Part shown: in pieces, positions 1 through 11,448 of the stretch
Layout: every line of letters begins with the position of its first letter
Position numbering within the stretch: the stretch's first letter is position 1
Source of the DNA: Sanguinoderma infundibulare
Lineage: Eukaryota; Basidiomycota; Agaricomycetes; Polyporales; Polyporaceae
Length of the DNA: 64,000 nucleotides
Direction of reading: 5' to 3'
Assembly (NCBI GenBank): GCA_032821775.1
Contig: JAVLRN010000014.1
Span: 124,001-188,000 of the forward strand
Made by a program: the position numbers and the translations under genes
Notes under the pieces: generated by a model
What the model was told of the DNA's origin: nothing
Seen by the model: only the letters and a program-made list of their open reading frames with translations
Database searches by the model: none

Positions 1-615
1 TCTTCCTTGGCGGCATGGTGGGTGAAGGAGGAGAAGGAGGAAAAGTGGGGACTCGAAAAAGGTGGGCATCTTAAGAGAAAATGTTGAGAGGTCAGAACGA
101 ATAACGTCAGTGACGCCCGGGCCGCTGCCACATTGCCAAAGTGGGAAGTCTCTCCACGCTGACCGCAACTCGTCTTCCCACGTCAATCTAACTGTTATCT
201 CCATTGAAACTATTTGGAGGCCTCCTCGACCATCTCCTCCATCGTCTCGTACTCGCTCTTCCCCCATTCCTGCCCAACGCATTCATCACCAATCCCGACA
301 AACTTTGGTTTCTCACTTATTGTACCCGCCTGCCTGCACAGCCGCCATACTTGTCCACTGACCCTGCACCACCTCGACACCAGCTCCCCTTTGTGCGCGG
401 TCATGGCCGCAAGCAAGCGGCAAAGCCCCTTCAACTCTATCCAGAAGCAACTCTGGGTGCGACTGATGGTGTGGGTTTGGGGAAGGGAAAACAGAGGGAC
501 TTTGAGGAGAGCGAGGAGGAGGGGTCGATCATCGTTGCCAAGACAGAGTCCGGGCATAGCCCTACTCTTTGACAGTCTAGAGCACGAGCATAGGCTCCCT
601 GCTCGACTGTCAACA
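1..615. other. No supported gene; 5' flank of the Plavaka transposase
   Basis: I see no conserved coding segment here. Several reading frames are open but none shows domain-like composition, and they overlap each other. The stretch lies directly upstream of the zinc-finger ATG at 616, so it is probably the leader and left part of the Plavaka element. Its terminal repeat was not recognised, and it may lie outside the window. Confidence 0.4.
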
Positions 616-1967
616 ATGGAATCGATGCCCTGCCTTTTCTGCAAACCATGCGACCTAACCTTTGAGAACAACCGCGCCTTCAGCAGGCACATCAACCAGT
701 GCACAAAGGCGTTTGACCCCGCATACCTTCAGTCTGTACTCAAGAAGTGCAAAGCTAAGGAGGCCATCGAACGCGCTGTCAAGAGGCGCAGGGGCGATGT
801 GGGTGAGGAGGAAGGCAATGGCCCGGGCATGGCAGTGGATGAGGTGCGTGTTCGCGGGCCTCTCTCATCCTCTGCTACTGACTTTTCACAGCCCATCCCC
901 CCTTGAGACCTGACTCCTCCACCGCGCGAGCCTACCCCACCAAATCCTGCCTGGGTGAGCCAGGCAGGTTGAGTTCGGCGGCCGCCATGCTTTCTTGGTG
1001 ACTTTGTGCCCACTTCTCTTCCCGGGCTTCCTGCCCATCTTCATCCTCCTATGCCCCTGCCCCCACGCACCCCCCCACTGCTTCCCAAATGCTCTCCAAG
1101 TCCAGCTGAAGTGGAACCTCGCACTCCAATTTACCAAACCGAGCCAAACACGTGTGGGGTCTATCGCGTTTACGTGTACAAGCCACAACACGATCCAGAG
1201 GAGCTGAAGACCTTGAAGGACCTGGTAGACCCCACCGCGTTCCCTCTTATTGCCCCCCGCATGAACAGATGAGTATCATCTGCGTTCCGGCAGGTCGGCG
1301 AGCGTTCGTGCTCCAGGTCGCAATTGTCATCGCAATCATCCTCTCTGTCACCGCATTTGTCAAGATCCCCTTCTCCCCTCCCGTGCTCAACATATGCTCC
1401 ACTCAACAATGCATCCAAATTCTATCTATTACACTGGCAAAGTATGCATACCCAGTCCTTGTTGAATACCGCTATAAACTCACTTGTCCGTGATGTCATC
1501 CATGCGCCTGGCTTCTTCCCCTCCCACTTTCCTTCCAACTTTACAATTGAAGGTGCTCGGACACGTCTTGAGAAGGGCAACATTGAAGACGAAAACACCA
1601 CTCCCCTGTCCCACAAAGACGGTTGGATCAAGACGTCTGTCAAGATCCACATTCCGAAGGAGGGCATGAAGCATGTCTCCGAGGACCATGCGCCTGTTTA
1701 CGAGGTCCCAGGGGTCTATGTGCGCAACGTTCTTGCTGTCGTGGAGAGTATGTATGGTGGGCAGGCAGCCGAAGAATTCGATTGGGTCCCATATAAGATG
1801 TTTTGGTGATGGACGACAGGTGCCCACCCTCACGCCTCTTCCCAGCAAGCTGACACGGCTGCAACACCTCCTCCATCTCCTTCAATTCATTCGAATTCCC
1901 CTCGCAGTCTGCCGGCGGGTGACAACGTCTCGTGTGCCACCTCTTCGAGCGCCATGGCCCCTCCTCT
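616..1967 (+). pseudogene. Plavaka-type transposase, N-terminal part (piece 1 of 3)
   Basis: The ATG at 616 opens a C2H2 zinc finger (CLFC...H...C, residues about 6-29), the usual N-terminus of Plavaka transposases, a basidiomycete DDE family. An intron fits at 844-891 (GTGCGT...CACAG). A TGA follows soon in the next exon (about 904). Later segments match the family's body: a block around 1110-1240 (YQTEPNTCGVYRVYVYKP), one around 1395-1500, and the block at 1500-1807 with DGWIKTSVKIHIPKEGMKH and VPYKMFW. The gene breaks off in a Pro/Ser-rich linker where inverted repeat 1968-1990 begins, and resumes after 12869. Family assignment rests on remembered family motifs. In-frame stops show that it is dead. 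Confidence 0.75.
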
Positions 1968-1990
1968 GGAAAAACCCTCCCAAGCTAATT
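1968..1990 (+). repeat. Left inverted repeat of the 10.9-kb element
   Basis: Matches the reverse complement of 12848-12869 over about 22 bp with one indel. It marks the point where Plavaka homology stops. Confidence 0.55.
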
Positions 1991-2114
1991 TGGTGAAAGT
2001 ACAGCTAAAAAGTGGGAATTAGTTCTAAATAAGAAGCATTAGTGAGTTAGGAAACATTAGCCTAAGATTAGCCTAAGAGTATGGAGGTCCCTAGTTTCAG
2101 TATCTTTGCCTTAG

Positions 2115-2154
2115 AGGATTAGGGATAAAGTAGCACTACTTTATCCCTAATCCT
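2115..2154. repeat. Perfect 19-bp palindrome (hairpin)
   Basis: Arms 2115-2133 and 2136-2154 are exact reverse complements around a 2-base spacer (CA). A CTAA followed by T occurs at 2167-2170, 12 bases past the hairpin, which resembles a Helitron 3' end (hairpin then CTRR, inserted before T). No Helitron 5' end or Rep/helicase gene was found, so this remains only a hairpin. It lies near the left end of the 10.9-kb element. Confidence 0.6.
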
Positions 2155-2289
2155 TCCTAATAGTTCCTAATGCAGGACCACAGGTTCAATATCTCAGATA
2201 TTTGCTGGGCTGCCCAGAACTTGCGCACACCACATAGAAGATAGACATGAAAAGTATATATTGACCATAACTAATACATTGCTGTAGCT

Positions 2290-3965
2290 ACAGAGAAGCC
2301 GGGTGAAGCATTGACACTCTGAGGTGATAGTCACGCCCGGGAGAAGTTGAATGGTGGCATGCCAGATGCTGTGCAGAGTGGACAGCATGATGGCTGTGGG
2401 GGTGGACAGCATTGTTATCGCCGGTGGTCGTCACCTCAAAGAGTATGTCTTTGAGGCTGCTGGCGGAGGCACGGGAGTGGGGGTGGCTGCGGGAGGACCA
2501 TCCGCACAAGGTTGAGCAGCCCCAGTGGCGCGAACAATGCTGATCGGGGTAGGCGTAATGAGGATCATCAGCGCGGGAGTGGGACAGGTGTGGGTACTGC
2601 TGGTGATGGGGGTGGAGAGCGGCGGCAGCGGTAGCATGGACTGTGAGCTGAGGTGAGTGGTCGGGGGCGTGGCCATTTGCAAGGTATGCTGGAGTTGGGA
2701 AACCGGTGGTCAACTCGCAGCAAAAACTCATATTCAGGCATAGCGGGTGAGGGGAGACGTACCAAAAGACTGTACCGCCTGGTGCGGCTACTGTCATCTT
2801 CACGGTCACTGCAGGGCCGCTTGGCAGGAGGAGGTTTGCCTGAACCCGAAAGAGCCCCGTTGTCACGCGCATCCATACTTCTGGCACAGGGAAGCACATA
2901 CCTAGACGTTGTGCTCGGCAGCAGGGCAGGGGGATGGAGGGGAAGTGCTGGGAGGAGCTGAGCCTTGTGAGGAGGTACGCGAGACATGGGTGCGGGCGGA
3001 TGGGATCCATTGAACGTATTGTCTTCAGCACAAGTCAACTCCAGCACGATACGGAGACAACATGACTCGTTGGTGGCGTTCTTCGTCCTCATCGCTGGGG
3101 TTATGCATGCGAGGTTGAGGATGCGGACTTGATCGTGAATGGGAAAGAGGAAAAGGAGAGGATGCGGAAGTCGTAGAAGTGGTCGTCATAGCTGATGCTG
3201 TTTCTCAATCAGACTCATCCTCATCATCAGTGACCCAGGGTGATTCAAATGGATGAGGATACTGAGGAATGCTAGGAAGGGGAAGAGGAAACGGGGTGTG
3301 CACCTGTGGTGACCGTGATCGTGTCGATGGGCAACGTGTTGGTGGAGGTACTTCGTGAAGATCAAGGGGGGAGAGTGCATTTGGGGGAAGGGAGTCCAGG
3401 AAAATCATGGGCGAAGGCCCGGGGGCTTTGTGGTGAAGGGGAAAACCACTGAAAGATGGGCGATACAGGAGTTCTGCTTTTGACTCACCAGTGGAGAGAA
3501 GATGCGGAAGATAGAGAAGAAGGCTCCGACTGGGGGAGCTGGATGGCAGAAGCCGTCATCCTTGAGGATGGCCTGGTCGAGTTCGTGGCGAAAGTGGTTG
3601 TTGCATAAGGTGGGGGGACGCCTGGGGGCAAGCTGGGATGCCTCGGGTGTGGTGACCAGAGATGTGCTCGAGAGGAGAGAGGCGACGTGGCAAGTGGGAG
3701 GAGAGGTCGAAGTCTCAGATGCTTGATTCGGTGGCACACTGTGGCACATCGCCTGCCGCCGAATTGAGTGTCTAAGACCATCCACTCTTGTCCACTCACC
3801 CTGTCACCATCCTCATCTGACCGTCTTCAGAAGCCCCTGCAGCCTGTTGAAGTCATCAATGAACGAATCCATAAGGTACACGGATGAGGTGCAGAAGGTT
3901 GAGGAGGCGAAAGGCGGCAGCGACGAAGAGGAGGAGGATGAAGGTGGCGAGGAGGGCAAGTGGAA
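2290..3965 (-). pseudogene. Decayed repeat X, copy 1 (unknown protein)
   Basis: Translated on the - strand, 3031-2290 resembles the translation of 37500-38200 on the + strand. Shared patches include RLSSSQ(H/Y)FPSIPLP, MDA..NG.LSG, KWPRP and TTTGDNNA.HPHSHH. A second short patch near 3600 (NHFRHELDQA) corresponds to 37390-37420 (RHELDHA). Reading frames shift between patches and several stops occur, so it is a degenerate spliced gene or merely diverged repeat DNA. I do not recognise the family. Copy 2 is inside a CACTA-type element (36545-38630). Copy 1 is inside the 10.9-kb TIR element and is cut at 3970 by the Copia insertion. Confidence 0.5.
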
Positions 3966-3970
3966 TGGTG

Positions 3971-4321
3971 TGTGGAGCACAGTGGGGGTTGCCCACTGTG
4001 GGGTGCAACTAGACACAGCAGTCACACATACTCACCTGGCTAGAGAGGTAGAGAGGTTGTAGAGGCGAGTGAGGAGAAGAGTAGAAGAACTATCACTATT
4101 AGGGCCAATGGGGGCCATATATATACTACAGAGCGTACTGCATTACTAAGGCTATACAGTACAAGACATGCCATACCGGGATACAAGGCATGGCATCACA
4201 TGAGATGATCATGTGGGGCGGCTATACAGCGTCTGTGCAATGGATGTGATATTCGGCTGTGCTGATATCCAGATACACAGCTATGCCGTGCAACGCTATG
4301 CTCGGCTATGCGCGTTTAACA
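3971..4321 (-). repeat. Copia 3' LTR
   Basis: 351 bp, TG...CA type (+ strand reads TGTGGAGCAC...TTTAACA). It pairs with 11093-11443. It is preceded by TSD TGGTG at 3966-3970. Confidence 0.93.
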
Positions 4322-4333
4322 CTCCCCCTCGCT
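4322..4333 (-). promoter_or_regulatory. Copia polypurine tract
   Basis: On the - strand the bases just before the 3' LTR read GCGAGGGGGAG, a purine run in the position expected for the plus-strand primer. Confidence 0.7.
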
Positions 4334-4371
4334 AAGTACGCACTCGCAAGTATGCAAGCGGATATGGTGCT

Positions 4372-7300
4372 TTAAGCTGCCTTAGAGAAATGCAAGCCAA
4401 GATGGGGACGGAAGTGGTGGAACTTCACAGTGCCCAAATTCTTGGTGAAAATATCAGCAGGATTATTAGTCCCTTCAACATAGAATATGTCGGTGATACC
4501 TCGATCGTACACTTCACGAACATAATGGTAACGGATGTCAATGTGCTTCGACCTTGCTTCCGTGACAGCATTCTGTCCGATGTGTATGGAGCCTTGATTA
4601 TCTCCAGATAATGGTACGTGACCGAGGTTATAGCCAAGTTCAGCAAGCAAGTTGTGAACCCAGACTATTTGGCAACTACAGTCGCTCATTGCCATATACT
4701 CAGCCTCAGTAGAGGAAAGAGCAATGGTCTTTTGCGCACACGAAACCCACGAGAATGCGCAGTTCACTAACTTCAGCATGAAGCCAGTTTGCGATCGTCG
4801 AGAGTGTGGGTCTGAAGCCCAGTCACTGTCGGTTGCGGCAATTAAGCCGAGTTGAGAATCGCCGTTGTAAACCAAGGCATAGTTCTTGGTACCAACGAGG
4901 TAGCGGCAAATGTGAAGTGCCTTGCTGAGGTGATCCTCGGTCGGGTTTGTGGTGTACTGTGCCAGTTTGGTCACAGCGAAAGCTATATCTGGCCTCGTAC
5001 CTAGCATGAGGTAGAGTAGAGAGCCGATAACTTTCTGGTACCTGGAGCGAAGCTCCGGTGTAGCTTGTCCTGTGTTGGGGGCAGGTATGTAACCCGCAGG
5101 GAGTGGAGTTGAAGACGGTCACACGTTTGTCATGCCGCAGCGGTCCAGTACTTTCTCCAAGTATGCGCATTGATCTAAAAAGATCTTTTGGCCAATACGA
5201 GTGATGCGCATGCGCAAAAACTCCTTCACATCACCTAAGTCGCGGCACTCCCACTTGTTCATGAAGCAAGCTTTAAGTCTAGCTACAAGCTTCTTGTTGC
5301 ACCCACAGAAAAGCGCATCATCAACGTAGATGATTACAACTACTATAGCACTATCAGAGTGACGCTTGTAGATATATAAACCTGCATCGTTGGTGAGCTG
5401 GTGATAGCCCATCAACTTCATGGACTCAGACAAGGTGCACCACCATGCTAAACCTGCCTGCTTAAGTCCATATAGAGCACGCTTCAGTCTGAAGACTTTG
5501 TGCTCAGAGCCAGGGATGCGAAATCCTTCTGGCTGCTCCAGGTAGATCTCCTCGTCCAACTTGCTGTATAGATAAGCACTGCGCACATCGAGTCCTGAGA
5601 TGTGCCAGTCCTCGAGTGCTGCAAGAGCCATGATGAGATGAACTGTCTCGAAGTGGACAACTGGGGAGAATATCTTGTCGAAGTCTTCACCTTCAACCTG
5701 GGAGAAGCCTTTCGCTACAAGTCTGGCTTTCTTACGACCATCAGTTTTGACGTCGAATACCCAGCGGTTTTTCACGACCTTGCGTCCTTTCGGATGGTCG
5801 ACCAAGTCATAAACATCGCACCTGCGAAGGGCCTCTAATTCTTCGTGGCAAGCGGTAAACCACTCCTTTTGCTCAGCCTTTGGTAGACTGGTAATATCAC
5901 GATAAGTCCACTCACGCACATTGGGCGGTGAGACTTTCTCCCCCTCATCTGGTGGAATCGCTTTTGCGATAAGGTATTGGATGAGACTAGCTCCCCCTTC
6001 CCGGCATAGTTTTGCCACATCAATTCTAGAGGCACGCAAGACACCTTCGACTTCTTCTGACGAGTGACCTGACGACTCTTCTTCTGATTCATATTCATCT
6101 TCGTCTTCATCATCATCATCGTCATTGTCGGGGTCTGAGTGATCTGGACTAGGAGTGGCCAACTGAGGTTGAGGCAGGGGTTCTGCAGGTATAGGTATTC
6201 AGTCTGAGCCCAAGTCCTCCTCTTCCTCATCATCGTCGTCGCTACCACTAGATGAGATTACAGGGGTTGATTCCCTGTGCGTGCGCATCGAAGGTGGAAG
6301 TGGAACAGGTGGTCCGCGTACAGTGGATCTATCGCGTGATTGTGGAAGTGATCGGGCATGGCTAGGTCCAGGAACCTGCTCATCCCTTGAAGGTGGTGTG
6401 GTCTGAGAGCAACTCAGTATCTCGCCAACCAACCTCTTTCATGATCCCCGTTTCTCAACATCCTTAAAAATGTCCGTAGGGTGACGTGATTCACCATAGA
6501 CATTACCTTCGCGAACTGGTACATTCTGCTCCCTCACAGACCGTCATGGTGCGACTAGCTGTTCAACCGGAGGAGGTTGCGGTGGCATAGGGTGTTGCAC
6601 TTCTGGTACATCTCCTCCACGCTGTGCACGAGGTTGAGGAGGTACAGGGGGTACAGCCGGAGCTGGTGCATGCACTTGGCCTTGCGCATTTCCCTTGCCC
6701 TTTGTGGAAGGTTTTCTGGGAGGATGACGTTGCTCTTCATCGTCATCAGGGAGTAAAGAAGGAGTAGTTGCCTGGTCCACAGGTTCAACTGGTTTGGGCG
6801 CACTCTGCTGCCCATGTCGCTTCTTTTCACGTGTGCATTTTGGAAACAAGCTTTTGTCAAATAGCACTTGAGCAGCTGTGAAGATGACATTGTTTGGTGA
6901 GCGCATAAACTTATGATTGTGGTTACCGGCACTGACACCAAGATAAATCATCAGCTCAGATTTGGGTGATAATTTATTCTTGCGGACTTTGGGGGGCAAA
7001 AAGACATATGCACTACAACCGAATACACGTAGGTGACTGATGTCTGGCTTGGTACCATTCAAAAGTTCATATGGTGTCCGCCATTCAAGGCGACGAATAG
7101 GTGTCCTGTTGTACAGGTGCGCTGCGTGTTCAAAGGAGAATTCCCATCAAGATTGAGGGATGCAGGCATCATGCCACATTGCCTCGCTCTTTTCCATGAG
7201 CGTACAAATGATTCGCTCAGCGCGGCCATTCTGTTGATGAATATGAGGCGCGCTAGGTATGATCTCGATGCCTCTGTCTTTGAGCATGTTGTTGAAGGCG

Positions 7301-9110
7301 TGTGATTTGAGTTCACCTCCAGAATCTGATTTCCACTTGATTACTTTCGCATTGAACTGCATTTCGACATATGAGAACCATTGTCCTGTAGCCTGCAGTG
7401 CATTATCTTTGGTGCGAAGGCAAATCGCCCACACATACAATGAATAATCATCATAGAGTAGGATTGCATGCTGGTACTTGTGGTACAACAGCACAGGGAA
7501 AGATTTCAGATCAACATGGATCATCTCAAAAGGTCGGGATGCATGCCGATTGTCAATCGGGTGAGATTGCAATGGCATTTTGCCTTCAGCACATCCATGG
7601 CAAATCGAGTCCTTTTTGGGAGTCTCAACAATCGGACACTTCTCAGTGTGTTTCCGAAGATGTCTCAACACATCGTCTGAAGGATGACCTAAGCGACGGT
7701 GGAGAGTTTCATGATTTACGCCTTTAAGTGCAACCATGTTTCGCGCCTGTACAGGCTGTGCATAAATAACATAAATTGTGTCACCAAGATTGCGCAGTTC
7801 AAAAGAAACGACACGCTCATTGTTGTGGTAGAGCGAGATCTTGGTGGTAGTAGCACGCGCCGACATCCCATCTCGCAGAAGAGCACCCATGGAAATGAGT
7901 TTGTTGGTGAGATTAGGAACAAAGGCGACATTTGCCAGCCTTAACGTTCCACCTGTTTCCAGTAATAGGAAAACAGTGCCTTCGCCAGTCATATAAGTTA
8001 TGCCATCAGCAGTATTGAGTGGCAGTTTGGTCTTGTAGTAGCGGAAATCGGCAAAATCACTCATAGAGTAAGTGAAGTGCATGGACACTCCTGAGTCAAG
8101 CATCCAAAGGTCGTTGTTAACAACTGATTTCGCTTTCCCCTTACACTTCGCACACGCTGCATATGTAGAGCAGTGAATACATTTATTATCATCTGTAGCC
8201 ACTTGTAATACAGGTGTAGCTACAGGTATGCACGATGATACTACACGACGAGAGGGTCTTGCGATACTAGTCACTGCCAATTGAGGCGTGCAGTCAGCAT
8301 ACAACTTATGGTGTAGTGGGGAAGGGACTGACCATTGACGATCGAAGAACTCCTCGACGTCGTCATCCTGCTCATCTTCACTGCTGAGTCCAAGGGACAC
8401 GGTGTCCTCCATGTCTACATCCTCAGCGACTGCGCCTATGCGCTCCCTGAGGTGCGGCCTGATGCGCTCCCTGAGGGTGTGCTGGCGGTGCTTGAGCTCG
8501 CAGTCCTCACGGTCCGTGTCCTCGTCGCTGTCCACCTCAATGATCCGCGCGCTGCTGGGGCCCGCGAGGGGCATTGGGCTGCGCAACATGTCCGGGCTGG
8601 TGCGGTGGGAGTCCGCGCTGAACGTCGCGGAGGATTCTGGTGATGAGTGCATTGAGTGTGGCTCTGTCACCAGCGTTGGGATGGGGTCCTTGAGAGTGTC
8701 CTCATTGATGCGGCTGTACTGGCCGCTGGCCATGACGAGCACCTCTAGCATCTTGATGTGCTCGATGGTCGGCTCCACGCCTAACTGCGTCGCAAGGGCA
8801 AACGCACGCGTGAGCGCAGGGTACTGGTGGTTGGGGCCGGTCTCCACGCGGACGGGCTTGCGCAGGAGCGCGCGCGGGTCCTCCAAGTGCGGCAGTGTGC
8901 CCTTGGTGATAGTGGGGAGTTCAGTGACATGCGCGATGTGGGCATGCTGGTGTGCACCTTGGTGCTGCTGGAAATGGCCATGTCCTCCGCACCGACCACA
9001 ATGGCCTTGGCCTTGCTGCTGCTGCCCCTGAGGGCGCTGCTGCTGGTGCTGCTGCCCATGTGGGCACTGCTGCTGCTGCTGCTGCCCTTGCGGTGATGCA
9101 CACCCGATGC
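4372..9110 (-). pseudogene. Copia pol (protease, integrase, RT, RNase H) with five TGA stops
   Basis: One reading frame can be followed from the insert near 9110 to the natural stop at 4372, broken only by TGA at 7147, 6544, 6439, 6199 and 5119. Visible in order: a Gln-rich stretch, a degenerate zinc knuckle (CGRCGGHGHFQQH), a protease site DSGVS, a GAG-pre-integrase zinc motif (H...H...CHGC), integrase with D-D-E (HVDLKS, KSDSGGE, NGRAERI), RVT_2 reverse transcriptase with YVDD at about 5310, and RNase H (DSDWA, SSTEAEY, KHIDIRYH). Four of the stops fit CGA (Arg) to TGA; the one at 7147 sits where Trp is usual, before the WEF motif. Active residues are otherwise preserved, so the decay is recent. 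Confidence 0.9.
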
Positions 9111-10040
9111 TTCCGTTCGCAGAAGTCGGCGCGACTACCCCTTTCAGACAGCGACCGCGACTTCGCGCCACGCGACGTCACGGGAGTTCCTGAGTCGCCG
9201 ACGGCATCGGCGGTCGCGTGACACACCAACCCTTTGGCATGAGGCAAAGGCCTAGAACGTCGGCGATCTCCGTCGCCGGCGCGAAGCTCCCGATCGGCCC
9301 GAACTGGCGACCACAGCGACCCGGCCCACCCGTCTGCGCCTCACGTGTGGCAGCATAGCGGCAGGCCACAAGTTAAGTCATTCAGCATCTTTACAGTCGC
9401 GTCGCGCGACGGTCTGCGAGTTGTCTCTCACTAGTTGGTCTTGGTGACAGGTATCAGTCACGACCCCCGACTGCAATCACCGACAACCAGCGACATCGTG
9501 CGACCATGCGATGACAAGGCGAGCCGACCCCAAGTCGCATGACCGGTCGCGGCCTTGTAACGGTCACTGATGTTCTGATGGATTTCCGACATGGGTTGTC
9601 GCGGGCGCTCATCACCGCGAGGCAGGCTAGACTATAGTTGTTGCGCATAGTTACAGGCTCGATGTACTTAACCCAGTCGACAGCTGTTTGGGCACACAAT
9701 CTTGGATTCCCCCCACCTTTCACCTCTCATTTCTCTGGCGAGCGACCACGACTCGACATCGTCCTCCTCTGGGTATAGCTGGCGACTGCGATTGTGACTT
9801 GTGACAGTGACAGCGACCCCCGACTGCGACCTTGCGACAGCGACTCATCGCGTGACTTATACCGCGACTTTCATCCTCCAGCTTCGTTCGACTTTTCTCC
9901 CCTCTCCCCGGCACTTGTTGCGATCGCGACCAAAGGGAACTCGAGACCGTACTCACCCTCCACACCGGCGACATCGCTCCGACCTTGCCTCCCTCAGCCC
10001 TTGGTCATCCCGACTGTCCACAGGCCCTGGGATAGTGTAT
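9111..10040. other. About 0.9-kb CGAC-rich insert between Copia gag and pol
   Basis: The gag frame runs into the insert near 10040 inside a Gln-rich codon run and pol emerges near 9110 in a similar Gln-rich run. The Copia capsid and zinc knuckle should be continuous here. The insert is full of GCGAC/CGACT words and has no protein-like frame. Ends and target duplication could not be fixed because both junctions fall in low-complexity CTG repeats. It could be a non-autonomous transposon or an expanded repeat. Confidence 0.5.
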
Positions 10041-10748
10041 CAGCGGGCGCTGCTGCTGGCGGAAGGTGGGGTCTTGCGGCTTGCGCTTGACCGCTGAGAT
10101 CTTGTTTATGCTGTTGTGCGGCTTCTGCTGGTGGCGCCCCTGGTGCTGCTCCCAGTGCATGATGACGCGGTTGTGTACCTCATCGAAGGTCACCTGGTGA
10201 ACAGCAGGGTTCGCCACTGTGCCAGTGATCCCCAAGATGTAGACTTGGATGACGGGGTCCATTGCCGGCGGGAGCTTCGAGAGGAGGATCATCCCCTTGA
10301 TGTGCTCGGTGACAGTGAACTGGTTGGTCTTGAGGGTCTGGAAGTGTGCATGGAGCTTATCCATCATGGGGATGGGGTTGCTGTCAGCAGGGATGGTGAT
10401 GCCCATGGTGGCGCGGAAGTCCTGGTAGACGACCGGGATGCCGGGCTTGCCGTAGGCGTCCTTGAGATGGTCCCACACTGCCTTGGCAGTGGTGAGGGAA
10501 TCAATCACGGTCCCAATGCTTTTGTGGAGACGGAGATGCATGTCGCCACGAGCGGCAGCATCATCCTCGGTCCAGGCGTCGACCTTGTCCTGGTTCGACA
10601 GATCAGCGAGCAGGACCGGCAGAGTCTTCGTCATGGGAAGAGTCCAACGATGGTTAGACTGGAGGTAGGCCTGCATGAGCGGTGCCCACTCAAGGTAGTT
10701 GGGGCCGGTGAGGACCGGGACGAGGGAGGTAAGCTTGTTCGACGACAT
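10005..10748 (-). pseudogene. Copia gag (UBN2/Retrotran_gag type), 3' truncated
   Basis: The true ATG is at 10748; an upstream extension uses non-ATG codons only. The protein opens with KLTSLVPVLTGPNYLEWAPL, the classic Copia gag start, followed by a helical capsid-like body (AWTEDDAAARGDMHLRL, AVWDHLKDAYG). It runs about 248 residues to a TGA at 10005. The last residues after the Gln triplet belong to the CGAC-rich insert, so the native protein was longer and joined the zinc knuckle now read near 8990. Gag forms the virus-like particle that packages element RNA. Confidence 0.85.
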
Positions 10749-11080
10749 AGCGATCAATGAGGAGATTTGAAGTCTGGACAGAAGAGACTAGTTAGTCATC
10801 ATTCTGAACGACGATAAAAGAGAAGAGAGGAATGCCAGAAGCGTATACCGGCATAGGTTCCCCCTCTGTGGCATGGCAGGCAGCAATAACAAAGATCGTG
10901 CCACATCCAAGCCACCATCATGTGTGGCCAGCAGCGTATGATCGCGCCTGATCCAACACATGGATAGTCTGCCATAACGGCGACAAGGGATAGATAATAA
11001 ATGTGTAAAAACACCAGGTGAGCTGGTGAGGAGTGGAATGCAGCCAGCAGTGAGCGGCGCAGTATCCACAATGTCGACCA

Positions 11081-11092
11081 GGGCTCATAACT
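11081..11092 (-). promoter_or_regulatory. Copia primer-binding site (initiator tRNA-Met anticodon loop)
   Basis: The + strand reads GGGCTCATAACT directly against the 5' LTR. GGGCTCATAAC is the anticodon stem-loop sequence of eukaryotic initiator tRNA-Met (CAT anticodon). The - strand element RNA is therefore complementary to a cleaved half-tRNA, the priming mode known for Drosophila copia and yeast Ty5. Confidence 0.8.
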
Positions 11093-11443
11093 TGTGGAGC
11101 ACAGTGGGGGTTGCCCACTGTGGGGTGCAACTAGACACAGCAGTCACACATACTCACCTGGCTAGAGAGGTAGAGAGGTTGTAGAGGTGAGTGAGGAGAA
11201 GAGTAGAAGAACTATCGCTATTAGGGCCAATGGGGGCCATATATATACTACAGAGCATACTGCATTACTAAGGCTATACAGTACAAGACATGCCATACCG
11301 GGATACAAGGCATGGCATCACATGAGATGATCATGTGGGGCGGCTATACAGTGCCTGTGCAATGGATGTGATATTGGGCTGTGCCGATATCCAGATACGC
11401 AGCTATGCCGTGCAACGCTATGCTCAGCTATGCACATTTAACA
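11093..11443 (-). repeat. Copia 5' LTR
   Basis: 351 bp, paired with 3971-4321. It is followed by TSD TGGTG at 11444-11448. Compared with its partner it keeps some CpG sites and has lost others. Confidence 0.93.
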
Positions 11444-11448
11444 TGGTG

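Larger units (their letters stand above)
3971..11443 (-). mobile_element. Complete Ty1/Copia LTR retrotransposon, - strand
   Basis: Two 351-bp LTRs (3971-4321 and 11093-11443) bound a 7.5-kb element flanked by the 5-bp duplication TGGTG (3966-3970 and 11444-11448). On the - strand the order is LTR, primer-binding site, gag, protease, integrase, reverse transcriptase, RNase H, polypurine tract, LTR. Integrase preceding reverse transcriptase is the Copia order. It is dead: gag and pol are separated by an insert of about 0.9 kb, and pol holds five in-frame TGA codons. The two LTRs differ at about 11 of 351 positions by eye, nine of them CpG transitions. Confidence 0.93.

Noticed and set aside
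2288..3031. Repeat X copy 1 as one intact coding sequence
   Set aside because: Homology to copy 2 jumps between frames and no start or end is conserved.
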